Positions 1 to 11,424 of a stretch of DNA of 64,000 bases are shown here, piece by piece. This stretch comes from Torreya grandis (Eukaryota > Streptophyta > Pinopsida > Cupressales > Taxaceae), in contig JARHVA010000223.1 in the NCBI GenBank assembly GCA_037957365.1, positions 3,095,501-3,159,500 on the forward strand, in the 5' to 3' direction. A program made the translations under genes and the position numbers. Each line of letters begins with the position of its first letter. Positions within the stretch are counted from its first letter, which is position 1. The notes below the pieces were generated by a model. The model made no database searches. It saw nothing but the letters and a program-made list of their open reading frames with translations, and was not told where the DNA came from.

Positions 1-664
1 TAGTTGTGAGATAGAGAGGAATATTCAAGACTGTTTGGTTAGGAAAGAAATAAAAGAACTAATTACTGAAAATAGATACTTAGATTTTTTGTTGTTGATC
101 TAAAGAATGTTGAGGTGTGTGGCTGAAAAATCATTATGGAGCCTAGATAAATTATGGTAGAGTGTTAGTGTCTTGGCTATGATTGATGAATTACAATGTT
201 TATGCTCTCTATCACGCTCATTAGAATTTTTCTTGGATTCATCATAAGAAGACCTACAAAATAAGTTATGGTACAAGAAGCTCTGATAATTACTGATGAT
301 CTTTTTCACCTCTTCCTCCTCTATTTTATAGAAGGAAGAGAGAGGTGGAACAATAAGTTCAACAAGAGGTTTAACAAGGTGTCTAATTTTAGCCTTAACA
401 TGCATTGATCACACACACAGATCAAATAGCTAAAAATAAAAAATTAAGTTGGAGTTGAGCTAGAGTTAAGCTAGAGTTAACCCTTAAGGTGGTTAAAGGT
501 TGACCATTGGTGGTTGATGAGACAAATGTGGAATGATCAGAGTTATTCAAGTTGACTTAGGTTTGTAGGGTAATGGTCAGGAAGTGGTCCCAAGGTGGTC
601 TCAAGATGGTTTAAGGGTTAGCGCAACATTTAGAACCATAGTGTACAATTTTTTAGTGTCTACA
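1..664 (-). repeat. 3' LTR of element A (incomplete at window edge)
   Basis: The block aligns with about 14880-15586. On the minus strand it begins TGTAGACACTAAAA, directly after a polypurine tract. It lacks a stretch of roughly 35-40 bases present in the other copy near 15390-15440, inside a cluster of inverted ATCGAT-like motifs. A minus-strand TATA box (CTATAAAAT) lies at 323-331. A 101-codon minus-strand open frame at 100-405 lies over this promoter and is not treated as a gene. Confidence 0.85.
323..331 (-). promoter_or_regulatory. TATA box in the 3' LTR of element A
   Basis: Minus strand CTATAAAAT followed by a purine-rich GAGGAGGAAGAGG stretch. The other LTR has the equivalent CTATAAAAG at 15217-15225. 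Conservation at the same LTR position in both copies supports a Pol II core promoter. Confidence 0.6.
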
Positions 665-678
665 TTTTCCCCCTTTTT
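665..678 (-). promoter_or_regulatory. Polypurine tract of element A
   Basis: Minus strand AAAAAGGGGGAAAA sits immediately before the TGTAGACAC start of the 3' LTR. This is the expected position and composition of the plus-strand DNA primer, and it fixes both the LTR boundary and the minus orientation of the element. Confidence 0.85.
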
Positions 679-2440
679 GTTATACAATTTATATCAACAA
701 GCTGTAAAAAAAAAATGGATGGCAGGTCAAAGGTTCAACTGGACCAAGGATGGGAGGAGGTATTCCTCCTCAAACTAAGAATTGATGAGGTGAAATAGAA
801 TTTGATGTGAGTTTGACAAGTGGTGAAGTGGGTGATAACATTGGTTAGAGTGGGCATCGAGGTGCAAACATGTGCACTAAATGTGACTAAATATAATAAC
901 ACATATCATGCATAAACTAAATTACCATGGTTTAAGTAGTTGGTAAAATAGGTGGTACTAGAAGGACAAGTGATAAGTAGACCAAGTGACCACATTTGGG
1001 CATAACAATTAGGTTGTACTTGTAAATGCAAGTCTTCTACACAAGTTAAGTTTATTCATAGGTATCTAGGGAAGGAAGTACTCCTAGGAAGACATAATTG
1101 GGTTGGTGTGTAAAAGTGGCACAGGTAAAAGTTGTTTAATATGGTAATGTATTCATAGTGGTCAAAGTGACCAAGGCAAGGTCATCATAAAACATGTGAA
1201 AATTAGGCCAAAATGACAAATTTCAAGGTTGAGGTGGTTGGTTTGTTGGGTGGAGTAGGTAATCTCCATTGGTATGTAGTTGGTAATGATAAGGGTATAA
1301 GTGGCTAACAAATATTTTGGTCATGGTTGGAAATGATAAGTTAGGTTGGAAAAATATTTTTAAGGAGGTCGACCATTGATGGTCATGGTCAATTGTCAGT
1401 GGTCACCTAACAACCATCGATGGTTGGATGTCAGCCCTAAAAAGGTGAGGTTAAATTTTTTCCAAGGGTTTTATTTATTCATTTAAACATTACAACCCAT
1501 GGTGATTATCTATTAGCTAGTGTGAAAAAATGATGATGGTTGGAGTTATTGTTAGTGATTGAGTGAGTGGAGTGATTGTTGGGTGATTAAGGGTGATTAA
1601 ATGTTGACTAAGGTTGATTGGTTGAAGATATTTGACCTAAGAGGATGTAGAGAGGATGAGGGAGAGTGTGGGGTATGATGGCAGTTCAAAAGGCACCTCC
1701 ACATTGATGGTTGAAAAATGAGGTAGGTAGTGCACTTGTATTTGGTAGTTTTAAAATTGAATCTGTTTGTTGTTGTTGTTATTGTTTAGGGATATGGATG
1801 GGTAGATTTAGGCATTGTGAAAATATGTAGGGGGGAGGTTTGAGGGTGAGAATGTGGTAGATGGGTAGGAGTTAAGTAGAGTAAGGTTAAAATGGTATTG
1901 AATTATTGTTTGGTTGATTATATGTAGAGAATAGAGGGTGAAGGTTAGGGTTTGCCCATTGTCAGTCACTATATAGTGACCATCAGTGGTCTCTATTAAT
2001 CATCACCAGTTATTATCAACCATTGATGATTGATAGTCAACTGTCGATAGGTCACTATGTGATGACCATCAATGGTTAGACCCCTAATTATTGGTGGTCG
2101 ATGGTGTGATTAGTGATGTTTCCTAAAAAGAATCATCGTCAGTTGATAGTCAACCATCGGTGATCGATGAAAATAGGGTAAAGTTGAAAATGTTTGGAAA
2201 ATGGGTTGGGGGTTGGTTAAAGTTAAAGGGTGTGTAGGTTATTTAAGGGTGAATAAGGTAAGGGATAAGGTTAGGGGGTAAGGATATAGGTAAAGGGTAT
2301 AGGTTGTGCTCTTAGGGAAGGGTTGGGTAGGTGAATAGGGGTAATAGGTAAAATTCATAGGCAAAGGCATGCCACATTAGGTAAACTAAGGCATTAGTAT
2401 CAAAACCTTGTAAGTGAGGAAGTAGCTACAGATGAGAGAT
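679..2440. other. Non-coding 3' region of element A with inverted-motif clusters
   Basis: G/T-rich sequence on the plus strand without a sustained reading frame. At 1368-1437 and 1950-2170 it carries many degenerate copies of a near-palindromic motif around ATCGAT (for example accatcgatggt, gaccattgatggtc, tgatcgatga) in both orientations. The same motif type recurs in the 5' LTR (15385-15440) and at 14720-14810. Apart from these clusters I see no gene. Confidence 0.55.
1368..2170. repeat. Clusters of degenerate ATCGAT-cored inverted repeats
   Basis: Two clusters (1368-1437 and 1950-2170) contain repeated GACCATYGATGGTC-like words, alternating with their complements every 15-30 bases. Many changes from CG to TG or CA make the copies imperfect, as expected of methylated CpG. 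The 5' LTR of the same element has a related cluster. Confidence 0.55.
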
Positions 2441-2459
2441 TGAGTATTGTAGTTACTAG

Positions 2460-4115
2460 ATGAGGTCCATTAAGTGATGACAGACCAAGAGTGGGATCAC
2501 TTGTTAGCGGTGGGCTAAGGAAACATTAGGTATTATCAATGTATGCCTTGGGATGTATCTATGTTAGTGGCACTCATCGAGAGATGGGACTTGACCACTA
2601 ACACATTCCTACTTCCTACTGAAGAGATGATGATCTTAGTAGAAGACATTCATTGGATCATGTGGCTATTGATATGAAGTGAGATAATAGAGCACATTGA
2701 TGATGAGGAATGAGACTAGCTCAAGGGTGTGTTATATGGTGATGATGTGATGTATGTGAGGTGGCACGCTGAAGGCCTACATTATGCAACCTTATATCAC
2801 ATGGATAGGGGCATGAGATAGGTCACATTATGATGATGGTGGTGATTTATTACACACTACCTAACTCGAGTAGTGGCAGGTTTCCTTCATTGTTATTAGG
2901 TGTTTTGGTAGGCATATTGATGGATCAGATAATGTACACTTGGGAAAATATCTTGCTAGTGCATATATATCAAGAGCTCTAGGGCTACAAGGAACAGAAG
3001 ACGTATGGTATCAACATTAGGTTTGTGCTATACTGCTTGGCTTATGAGCACATCAAAGTTATTTAACTAGGTGGGCTCCCATGTCATGACTTTATTCAGA
3101 TGGACTCCAGGGTGGGGTTTATGTGATGAAGGTATGATTATGCACTCATAGGACCAGGAGGGACACATAATATGGATTAGTACAGGGAGTGATTGGATGC
3201 ACTGGTGGTGGGTGATGTGATTTGGTAACTGTATGTTGATTTCTTGTATGGGCTGATCACATGAGGCATATTTTATCACTATAGAGTTATAGATGGATCT
3301 ATGGGAGGTGAGATTTAGAGGTAGAGTTGATACCTTTTAATAGGGTGAGGAGATAGTTTAGTCTCATTCAATATTTCCTAGGGGAGTTGCCAAGGTATCA
3401 TAGGGAGGATGCATAGTTCCCATTACCTAACCCATAGCCAGAGGATGTATTCATTGATCATGAGGAGATGCTAGCGAGGGCTGATATCGATGATGTATGT
3501 GTCATTTTTGAGTACCCTACATGGTTCTAGGCACATTAGGATGCAACCATTTTTGGATATGATGAGGGCCCATAAGACATGGATATGGATGTAGAGGTGG
3601 GGGGTGGTGGTCAGAGGGATGAAGATGCCTCGAATAGGTAGGCACTAATTTTTGAGAGGGATCAGGCATGGGAAACACTAGTTACAACATAGGCATCCTT
3701 AGTAATATTTACCTAGGAGAGGGACATGTCATAGGGCCAGGTGGCCACACTGATTGGGGAGAGGGATCAAGCTAAGGCTTAGCTAGCCATGGTTATTTAG
3801 GAGAGAGATTCTCCTAGGTAAGTAGGAGGAGTACCAACAATTATGAGACCACCATGGACTATATCGATGGCAAGATACATAATAATAGTTGAGGAGCTTT
3901 GATACTATGAGGCCTTAGTTTTTAGATGTCTACCAAATGAGTCTAGATGGGGAAAGTATAGAGTTGAGATCACTAGAGGGGCCAATAGTGTGACACTAGG
4001 CTAGTGGGATGCATCTACAGGTGGATGGGTAGGCTCCAAGAGGCAATGGTGATTCAAGGGCTTAAACTATTATGATACATCATATTTATGATGTACCATA
4101 TGATTTTGATACCAT
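2460..4115 (+). pseudogene. Plant mobile domain (PMD) protein relic, antisense inside element A
   Basis: Plus-strand conceptual translation, antisense to the host element, gives recognisable PMD blocks in order. Near 2573 there is LIERWD followed by NTFLLPTEEM, matching the family's ERW..TFHLP.GEMT signature. Near 2915-2960 there is MYTWENILLVHIYQEL, matching the YSWGSAVLAHLYREL block, followed by CLAYEHIKV (the WAWEHI block). Near 3338 there is FNRVRR, a stop, then FSLIQYFP, matching the RVxRQFG.xQ.IPP block. A C-terminal part (about 3640-3840) has repeated ERD..A/S motifs, probably a coiled coil. At least one frameshift (between about 2690 and 2830) and many stops, mostly TAG at apparent glutamine positions, make it dead. 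PMD proteins of the MAIN/MAIL type act in nuclear silencing and genome stability in plants; this copy was probably captured by the retrotransposon. Position between pol and the 3' LTR fits the antisense extra genes known from some Tat elements. Confidence 0.8.
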
Positions 4116-4880
4116 CCTGTGAGCTGATGTAATAAGATATATATACATTTTTGAGAGAGATACATTATTGTATATATGATTATTATTTTGATTATGAGCT
4201 TATGATATATAGATATGATCATGATTTATGGTTGGTGTTGATGTTTATGGATGTGATGTTGTTTATAATGATTATGTTCATATGATTAGCATGTTATGGT
4301 GTATTTGTACTCACCTAGCTAGGCATGTGATGATGTGGCTATTTAATTTATACTCATGATATTCAATATTAATGGATGTTATTTATGATATGATAATATT
4401 TATGCTTTATTGGACATGACTATGATGTTTGTGATTATTTTTATGGTTATGGATGACTATGATGTAATTTATGTTCATGATATGGTTATGGGTTAATGGA
4501 TCATAGTTCTACAGATGTGATAGATGGTAGGATGATTATGATGTTATGATTAGGGGATGGGATGTTCATGATGTTATGATATGATGATGTTTGTTATGAT
4601 GAGATTTTTTTTTGGACATGTGGATGAATCTTTGCTTTCTTACCTAGATAGGCATGTGATGGATAACATATGTGGATGATGTATGATTGAACAATGATAG
4701 ATGTTTCATGATTAGTTAGTGTTGTTGGTTATTTAGATGAGATAATTGTGATGTGTTGATGTTATTTATGATTAGATATATTTTTGAGGTAGATTGATGT
4801 GTGATGACTTATTGACTTACGATGTGATAAAAGGTAATGTTGTGATGATTGTATGTTTTTTGTGATTGGTTATGATGGCT
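4116..4880. repeat. Low-complexity TGATGTTATGAT-rich tract
   Basis: Almost entirely A, T and G on the plus strand, built from ATGATG, TTATGAT and GGTTATGG words, with two near-copies of a cacctagctaggcatgtgatg-like stretch near 4312 and 4642. It follows the end of the PMD relic. It holds no gene and looks like decayed simple repeat or untranslated sequence. Confidence 0.5.
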
Positions 4881-6090
4881 AAGATGTTCTTTTGATTCAA
4901 AACACTAAACAAGGAAAAACACATAATTGGTTTTTAAATGTTTTTAATGAGTTACATATGATTAGATGAAGGTGGTTGAATCTTAAGACACATAAAGTAA
5001 GTGGGATTAGAAAACTAAATGTGAGGGAGATAGGATAATAAAGAGACAAATGCCATAATGAATATATCAACAATTAGATATGGGAGAATAAGAAGAAGGC
5101 ATGGTGCTTTTTCTTTGGCAAGGACTAAAATAAATCAAAGTATGATTGGCTTACGAACATAAGTCCTTCGAATGCTTTGCATTAGCATCCGTTAGTTGGT
5201 TAAAAAGTCATCTTGATCACATAATGTCAATTAAGCTCAAAATCCCTTATTTAAAGAGTGTATAAAGGGGAGATGGATGAAAATGGAACCTGCTTGTGAG
5301 ATTAGCATGCCTTTTCAATAGGTTACCAAAAGAGCTAGTATAAACAACTCCATATCATATAAAGTGTAGACTAATTGATGCAGGAAGTCTACTTATGAAA
5401 GCTGATTGTGGCTTCCAAAATTATTTTGATATTTATATTTTTTGAGAATGGATCTTTTACTATGTTGTTATTGCTTGGAGGGATGGTAGAAGCTGATCAA
5501 TGTGGGAAGCTTCCAAGAAACTGGTATGCTTTGATAGATGCTTTACTCAGCCATCCTTAAGGGGAGTGGTCTAAGTTTGTGAGATATTTTTAAGGATTTT
5601 GATAGTTATCCTTTAAATGATTAGTCTACCTTATATTGAGCAATTTTGATATTTTTTGGTGGTTATCCTTCAAGGGAGCAGTCTGCAAATGCTTGGAATG
5701 ACCCATATGAGTTTTGGATTTTTTGTGATTTTTTTATTGATTGTGTCTTTTTTTTGCTATTGACATGGATTTGATTATATAGGCTAAAAAGGTTCACCTT
5801 TAAGAAGGCAAAACTAGAGCACAAGAAGGTTGATGATGGGTAAAAGAGGTTTAAGCAACAATGACCATGGGAATCCATCCTATGAGGTGATGGAAAGTAT
5901 AATGAGGACCATGCCAGGGGTGGAACCATGGTACCCATGTTCAAGATTAGGTGAAGGCTGTAATAGATAATCACATGATTCAACTTTAATTGGTTGTCTT
6001 TAAAATAATGGGATGAATGTGGTTGAAAATAAGGGATGAGCTTAAGTTAGACACAAGTGAGTTCAATATTGTTTAACAAAACAAAGGACA
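4881..6090. other. Spacer between PMD relic and integrase of element A
   Basis: No frame here resembles a known family. A 106-codon minus-strand frame at 5663-5983 has no motif I recognise; it follows the integrase end on the same strand and might be decayed C-terminal or untranslated sequence. Otherwise I see nothing. Confidence 0.3.
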
Positions 6091-6099
6091 CAAATGTGA

Positions 6100-7240
6100 A
6101 TCACTGAGGGGATCAAGTTCTAGTTTCCATTTAAGAGAGGACAATTGGTAAGCTCACAATCCATACTTGTGTATTATGATATAAGGTCCAAGCCAATTAA
6201 AAACAAACTTACCCCACTTGCTTTTTTCCATATTGGTTACATGTTGATTTTCCTTTAGGATGAGGTATCTGATATTGAATCTTGCACTTTGAGGTGTTTT
6301 TTTATAAGAACACTTGATTCATTTTTGATAGACATGAAGATGAGTAAGTACAACTAAATGATGTTTTCCAGTATCTCAAGCTAGGCTAAATGTTCTTGAT
6401 GATAATCATCTTCAAAAATGAGATCTTGTAGGGATATGAAAAGAGAGATAATTTGGACTTTGAGAGGCAAAATAGCCTCTGCTCTAAACACAAGATAGAA
6501 AGGAGTAGCACCCATAGGGGTTTGAATGCTAGTAAAATATGCTTATATGGCTAAAGGGATGTGTAAATGCCAATCCTGACCAAATGCATTAACCATTTTA
6601 GTTAACATGTTGTTAAGAGTTTTGTTAGAGGCTTTGGCCTATTTGTTTGCTAATGGATGATAAGGTGATGAGAAACTTAACTTCATACCGAATGCATCAC
6701 AAATAAATTGGACTTGTTTGTTTTTGAAAGATTTGCCATTGTCAGTGATAAGTTTATGAGGAACACTGAAATGACATATAATGTGATGGCAATCTTTTTG
6801 GATTTGGTTGAGATGAGAGGAATAGACTCTACCCATTTGGTGAAATAGTATGTTATAGTGAGGATATAATGATATACCTATGAAGAATGGGGGTGAATTT
6901 ATCCAATAAGATCTAGACCCCATTGTGAGAAGGGCCATAAATATTTGGATACTTGAAGACTATGGCTAGGTGCATGATGTAAATTAGCATGTTGTTGATA
7001 TTTGACACACTTTTTCACATAAGCACAACAATATTGGTTAAGGGTGGGCCAATAATAGATAAGGTGAAGGATGTGTTTAGCGATGGTTAGGACACTAAAA
7101 TGTCCCCCATAGATCCCATCATGCATTTATTTAGTAGCATGAGAGGCTTCATGACTATGTAGGCAATGAAATAGGAGACCATCAAAGCCACATTTATAAA
7201 TAATTCCCCCTAGTATGGTATAATGTGCAGTGATCAAATA
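6100..7240 (-). pseudogene. Integrase of element A (Tat-like Ty3/gypsy), broken
   Basis: Minus-strand translation starts with the linker CGFDGLLFHC, then the zinc-binding domain: MHDGIYGGHFS, YYWPTL and YVKKCVKYQQHAN. The second cysteine of the usual CxxC pair is Tyr. The catalytic core follows with FSQWGLDLIG and VPHKLITDNGKSFKN (second Asp), FSSPYHPLANK, then the Glu region read as ASNKTLNNMLTKMV. Further on come GATPFYLVF and EAILPLKVQI, wording typical of Tat-group integrases. The C-terminal part fades out near 6100. Integrase would insert element cDNA into nuclear DNA. The segments at 6899-7126 and 6639-6938 are open, but a stop near 6900 and several downstream stops break the whole. Confidence 0.85.
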
Positions 7241-7249
7241 GTTGGGAGA

Positions 7250-8400
7250 TAAAGTGATGAATGGATTGGAGCTTTCCCTACAATTCATGGATTTGCTTGA
7301 GGTGGGTGGGAGGAGGCATGTCTAGGACTGATTTGATTTTAGCAAGATCAACTTTGATTCCTCAAAGGGAGATGATAAAGCTAAGGATATTTCCTAACAA
7401 GACCCCAAAAATACACTTCTTGAGGTTAAGGAAAACATGGTAATGGATGAGTTATTTAAAGATAATCTTAAGAATGGCCAAATGATCTTTATGACATTTG
7501 GATTTCCCAAGAAGGTCATCGACATAGTCTTATATGATTTTGTGAATAAGGTCATGGAAGATGTAGGTCATAACATGTTGGTAGGTTTTACCAGTGTTCT
7601 TCAATCCAAAAGGCATGACCCTATAGAAAAAATTTCCCTATGGGATGATAAAGGTAGTTTTGTGTTGATCTTTAGGGGTGATTAAGATCTGATTCTAACC
7701 CAAGAACCCATCCATAAGAGATAACATCTCATGGTCAGCTATAAGATTAACAAGTTGGTCAATGCTTAGCAAAGGAAAGTCATCATTTGGGAAAGCAAGG
7801 TTAAGGTCATGAAATTCCACACAAATTTGAAGTCACCCTATGTCTTTGGTGATAGGTGCGACATTCGAAACCCATTAGGGATAATCAATGGGTTGGATGA
7901 AATTGACAAATAAGAGATGTTGAATCTATTCTTTGATGAAAAGGGCTATACGAGGGTGCATTCATCAAAATTTTTGCTTAACTGGCTTGGCATCATGGTT
8001 GGTGACTATGTTATGGGTAGTGATGGAGGGGTCTATTCTTGGCATGTCACTATAAGACCAAGAAAATGCTACGTTGTGGTCTTGCAGGATGAAGGGGAAG
8101 TCTCAAAATTCCTTGAAATTTAGTGATTGGCTGATTTTGACAATGCATAGGTTATCCAGAGTATCCAAGTTGATGTCCATGGTGGATTCATTCAACATGG
8201 TTGAAGTCTCAAAAGGAAGAGATTTGTGGATAGTGGAATATTCTACACCAAGAGAGGTGAGAATGGAATCATCATCTTGACACCAAACAATATGAATGGT
8301 AGGAAAGTAATCTCCTACCATCTCAAAATGAGTCAAAAGAATAGTTATGATCACACCATCCTTTTGATAAGTCAGGGGTCTGAGGTTGATCATGTTGATG
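7250..8400 (-). pseudogene. Reverse transcriptase of element A, broken and lacking RNase H
   Basis: Read on the minus strand from 8400 downward: FSWSYSDMP, DPSITTHNIV, VKQKF, then YP.WVSNVAPI and CVEFHDLNLAFPNDDFPLL, SLMDGFLG, MPFGLKNTGKTYQ and the catalytic YVDD at 7515-7526. After the palm come LNLKKCIFGV (KC.F.V block) and GKLQSIHHFISQL (the usual L.RFIS block). Immediately after this, at about 7240-7260, the reading jumps to the pre-integrase linker, so RNase H and the connection, normally several hundred bases, are missing. Stops interrupt the frame throughout. The enzyme would copy element RNA to DNA in cytoplasmic particles. Plus-strand open frames at 7261-8540 are shadows of this gene. 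Confidence 0.85.
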
Positions 8401-9049
8401 AAAAAAAGTTAGGGGGGATGATGTCAGAATCCTCAGTTATCTATGGTGGAGTGGATGATGAGGATGGGATTTCCTTATCTATGGCTGTAATGGGAGGTGG
8501 GTTGGTTTGCTTTTCAGGTGGTGTAACACTGAAGCCATGATTTTTATGAGGTTTTTAGGTCTTGATTGGAATAAAATCATATGACCCATATTCATAGTGA
8601 CCTAAACCAAATCCCTTCTAAGCACACCTATAAAGATATGTCTTGGCAAACTTTGGTTTATCTAGATAGGATAAATTAGAGGTGAATGGTTGAGGTGAAA
8701 AAGAGGTAGTAAAAGTGTCAAGAGGTTTATCAAGTCCCCCATTTATGAAATTGGTTTGATAAGTTGAAGCCTAAAAGGAACAAAAGATCTAATATTGGGG
8801 TCATAATTGGGTTGTTGGTCAAGATTCCCATACTCTTGAGGAGTAGGAAAAGTGTTTAATGTCAAAAGGTGATACTCCCCCAATGAAATATGCTGAGGTT
8901 GATTCCATAGGGTTTATTATGTGGATTTGGGTGGAAGGGACAGATGAACTGGTGAATACTTCACTGGTAAAAGGAGATGGGGCTTCATCTTTTACTGATG
9001 AAGGCTTGTTGGATGGAGGAAAGATAATGTCATTGGGTTGGTATGTCAT

Positions 9050-9560
9050 GTTACATGATGAAAAAGGACTTAGGTTAGTTTGTATGGTAATAACTTGACC
9101 TTCATATTCAAATTTGACACATCAGTGCAAAGTGGATGACACATAGCCCATGGAATAAATCCAAAGGTGTCCCATAAAAATGTTGTACTAGAACTCACCG
9201 TATACTATGTAAAAGAGCTCTAGAAGTGTGTGGGGTCCTTGTGAGAGATAATAATTCCTAAAGTTATGGCCATGGTATCATTAAATGATCAGAGCACCAC
9301 TGAGGTTTCTGACATAATGTTCTCAGGTAATTTGAGTTGGTTGTATGCATGGGAGGAGATGATGTTGATGTTAGATCCCCCATGAATCATAACCCTCTTG
9401 ATGTGAGTTTTGTTGATGTATATAGTAATGAAGAGGGGAGGATATAGATCATCTAGATAGATGGAGGGTATTTACGAATCCTTGAAGGTAATAAGGCTGG
9501 AAAGTTAAAGAGCTTTGATAAAGGCTACTAGAGGTTGTGGGTCTTTTGGTTGAACCTCTA
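9050..9560 (-). pseudogene. Retropepsin-like protease region of element A
   Basis: Minus-strand translation at about 9413-9353 reads MIHGGSNINIISSHAYNQL, which matches the active-site loop and following helix of Tat-type retropepsins (D-x-G-S..N..), with His in place of the catalytic Asp. It continues with SFNDTM and TFLWDTFGFIPWA before fading near 9050. It lies between the gag tail and the RT, as expected for gag-pro-pol. A Ser/Thr/Pro-rich linker (8819-9049) joins it to the RT. The gene is dead: the catalytic residue is lost and stops are present. Confidence 0.6.
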
Positions 9561-11119
9561 TGGATTAAAATGCCTCTATCATCACTTAGTGATGATGGGC
9601 TGAGGTATTGATTAGTTCATATAAACTCATCTTCACTGGTGTTTGGTGAAGCTGTTTCAGTAACTACTCATTGGATTAACTCAGAAGGGTTGGAAAGAGA
9701 GGGACCAAAGATAAACACCTTGGGTTTTGTTAAAGGAAAGGGTGTTTACTATTAGCTAGGTGGTTGGGTAATATAATAGGGATATGTCTATGGGATGTAC
9801 ACTTTTTACTTTCCCTTATCCTTTGGTTGATCCTATGATCGTGTGACCACATGGATGGTACGGATTTGGGAAAGAGTCAGGCTAGAGGATTGCTTCAGCT
9901 CTACTTCACTCTACGATGAGAGTGGAGGAGTAGGTAAGTGTTGGTTTATGGCTCTTGGTTTTTGGGCTAATGGTGGGCTCATAAGAAGCTCATCTAATAA
10001 TAAGTCATCCTCATGATACAATTGATAGATTAATACTTGGGGATCTTTATAATTCTTAGTATCATGCATAGGTGTTATATGGTATGAGATTACTAATTTA
10101 TCATTATACTAGGATGGTTTAAGACTATGTGGGTCAAATGGTTTAATATGTGGTAAGGTTAAGTAAGATGTTTGTAATAACCTTTGTAGGATGGTTGAGT
10201 AAGACTCAGGCAAAGGTGGTAAAGGTGTGGAGGCCTTAGGTTTAGTAGTTAAGGTGGAAGTCCTTTTAGGAGTAGGTTTAATGGTAAGATATTTAGGTGA
10301 AGGAGCATTATTGGTGGATGGTTTTGGTATGGATTTATTGGAGGTGAAAGGTGTTGGGGTAGATGCTTGAGAAGTAGGTGATTTGGTTATAGAAGATTTG
10401 GTAAAAATAGGTGAGGATGAAAGTAGGAGTGATGGTTTAACTAAAAAGTCATGGTTGGATTTGGGTTTTATCTGGGATGGTTGGTTTCCTTACTAAGGTA
10501 GAAGGGTGAGGTCTTAAAATATAAGGTAAAGTGAAAAGGGGAGGTAGAGTTTTGGTTTGTGGAATCTTGGCTGGTTTCACCTTCTTTATTGGCTTGGTTT
10601 GGGGTTTATTTGATAGGTTTGGTGAAGTTAATTAAAATTTTAATGAGGGGCGAGTAAGGCTCTAAATAGGGAATATGCCAAGGTTTTTGGTGGGCTTGGT
10701 TGGAATGGTAGAAGGTGAATTTATTATTTTAGCCAGAGTCAGTTCAGATAGTTTAGTTATGGTTCGATTGGTAGATATTTTCAATAGATCGATTGTGATG
10801 ATAGTGGAAATGAAAGGTTGAGATGATAGTGGCATAATTGGAGGCTCTTGCTAGGTTGGGTAAGGAAGCCCAAGATGGTGCAAAAATGTGGCATGATTTG
10901 CATTGGGTTGGGATAATCAATCTAAGTTTTAAACTAGTCTAAAGAAGGGTTTATAGATAAGTTTGATTCCTTTGCTATTGATCTCAAATGACAAACCCAT
11001 GGGTGGAGAGAGAGAAGTGGTTACCTTGTCCTTTTCCTCAATCAAAGGCTCCAAGGTTTGGGAAGATGAGTTTCTTATAAGGTAGGTACGTAGAGTGATC
11101 TCCTCTTTAAGGATGCTTT
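9561..11119 (-). other. Low-complexity linker between gag and protease of element A
   Basis: The plus strand is very rich in GGT, GTT and TTTGG words, so the minus strand would encode Pro/Thr/Asn/Lys-rich polypeptide. No long open frame survives and I recognise no domain. It is probably decayed gag tail or linker of the polyprotein. Confidence 0.35.
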
Positions 11120-11424
11120 CTAAGGGAAGAGTGGATTGTTGTATGATGGAGGAGAAGGATACGGTGGTAATGGTTGCCTCTTTTGGTATGTATCTAAAGG
11201 AGAGGTTGGTAGCTCAAATACCTCGATGAGTGGAGAAAAGGGAATAGTTGTTTCCTTGGTCTCATTTTCCAAAGGAATGGAGAGTGATTCCGCTACCTCA
11301 ATAAGTGGAGGGGTAGGAAAGTTGGTTAGGAAAATGGTTTCCTCAGTGATGAGTTGTCTAAAAACTATGTTAATGATATGGACTTCGTGGTTGTGAGAGG
11401 ATTCCACTATGTTGTTTTCACTGT

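Noticed and set aside
100..405. 101-codon minus-strand open frame, with a similar frame in the other LTR of element A
   Set aside because: It lies over the LTR TATA box and purine stretch and is disrupted in the second LTR; it reads like untranslated LTR sequence.
7261..8540. Several plus-strand open frames of 60-104 codons
   Set aside because: They are antisense shadows of the RT of element A, whose motifs (YVDD, FPNDDFPLL) are on the minus strand.
8859..9098. Plus-strand 79-codon frame MSKGDTPPMKYAEVDS
   Set aside because: It overlaps the Ser/Pro-rich linker of the minus-strand polyprotein and has no motif of its own.
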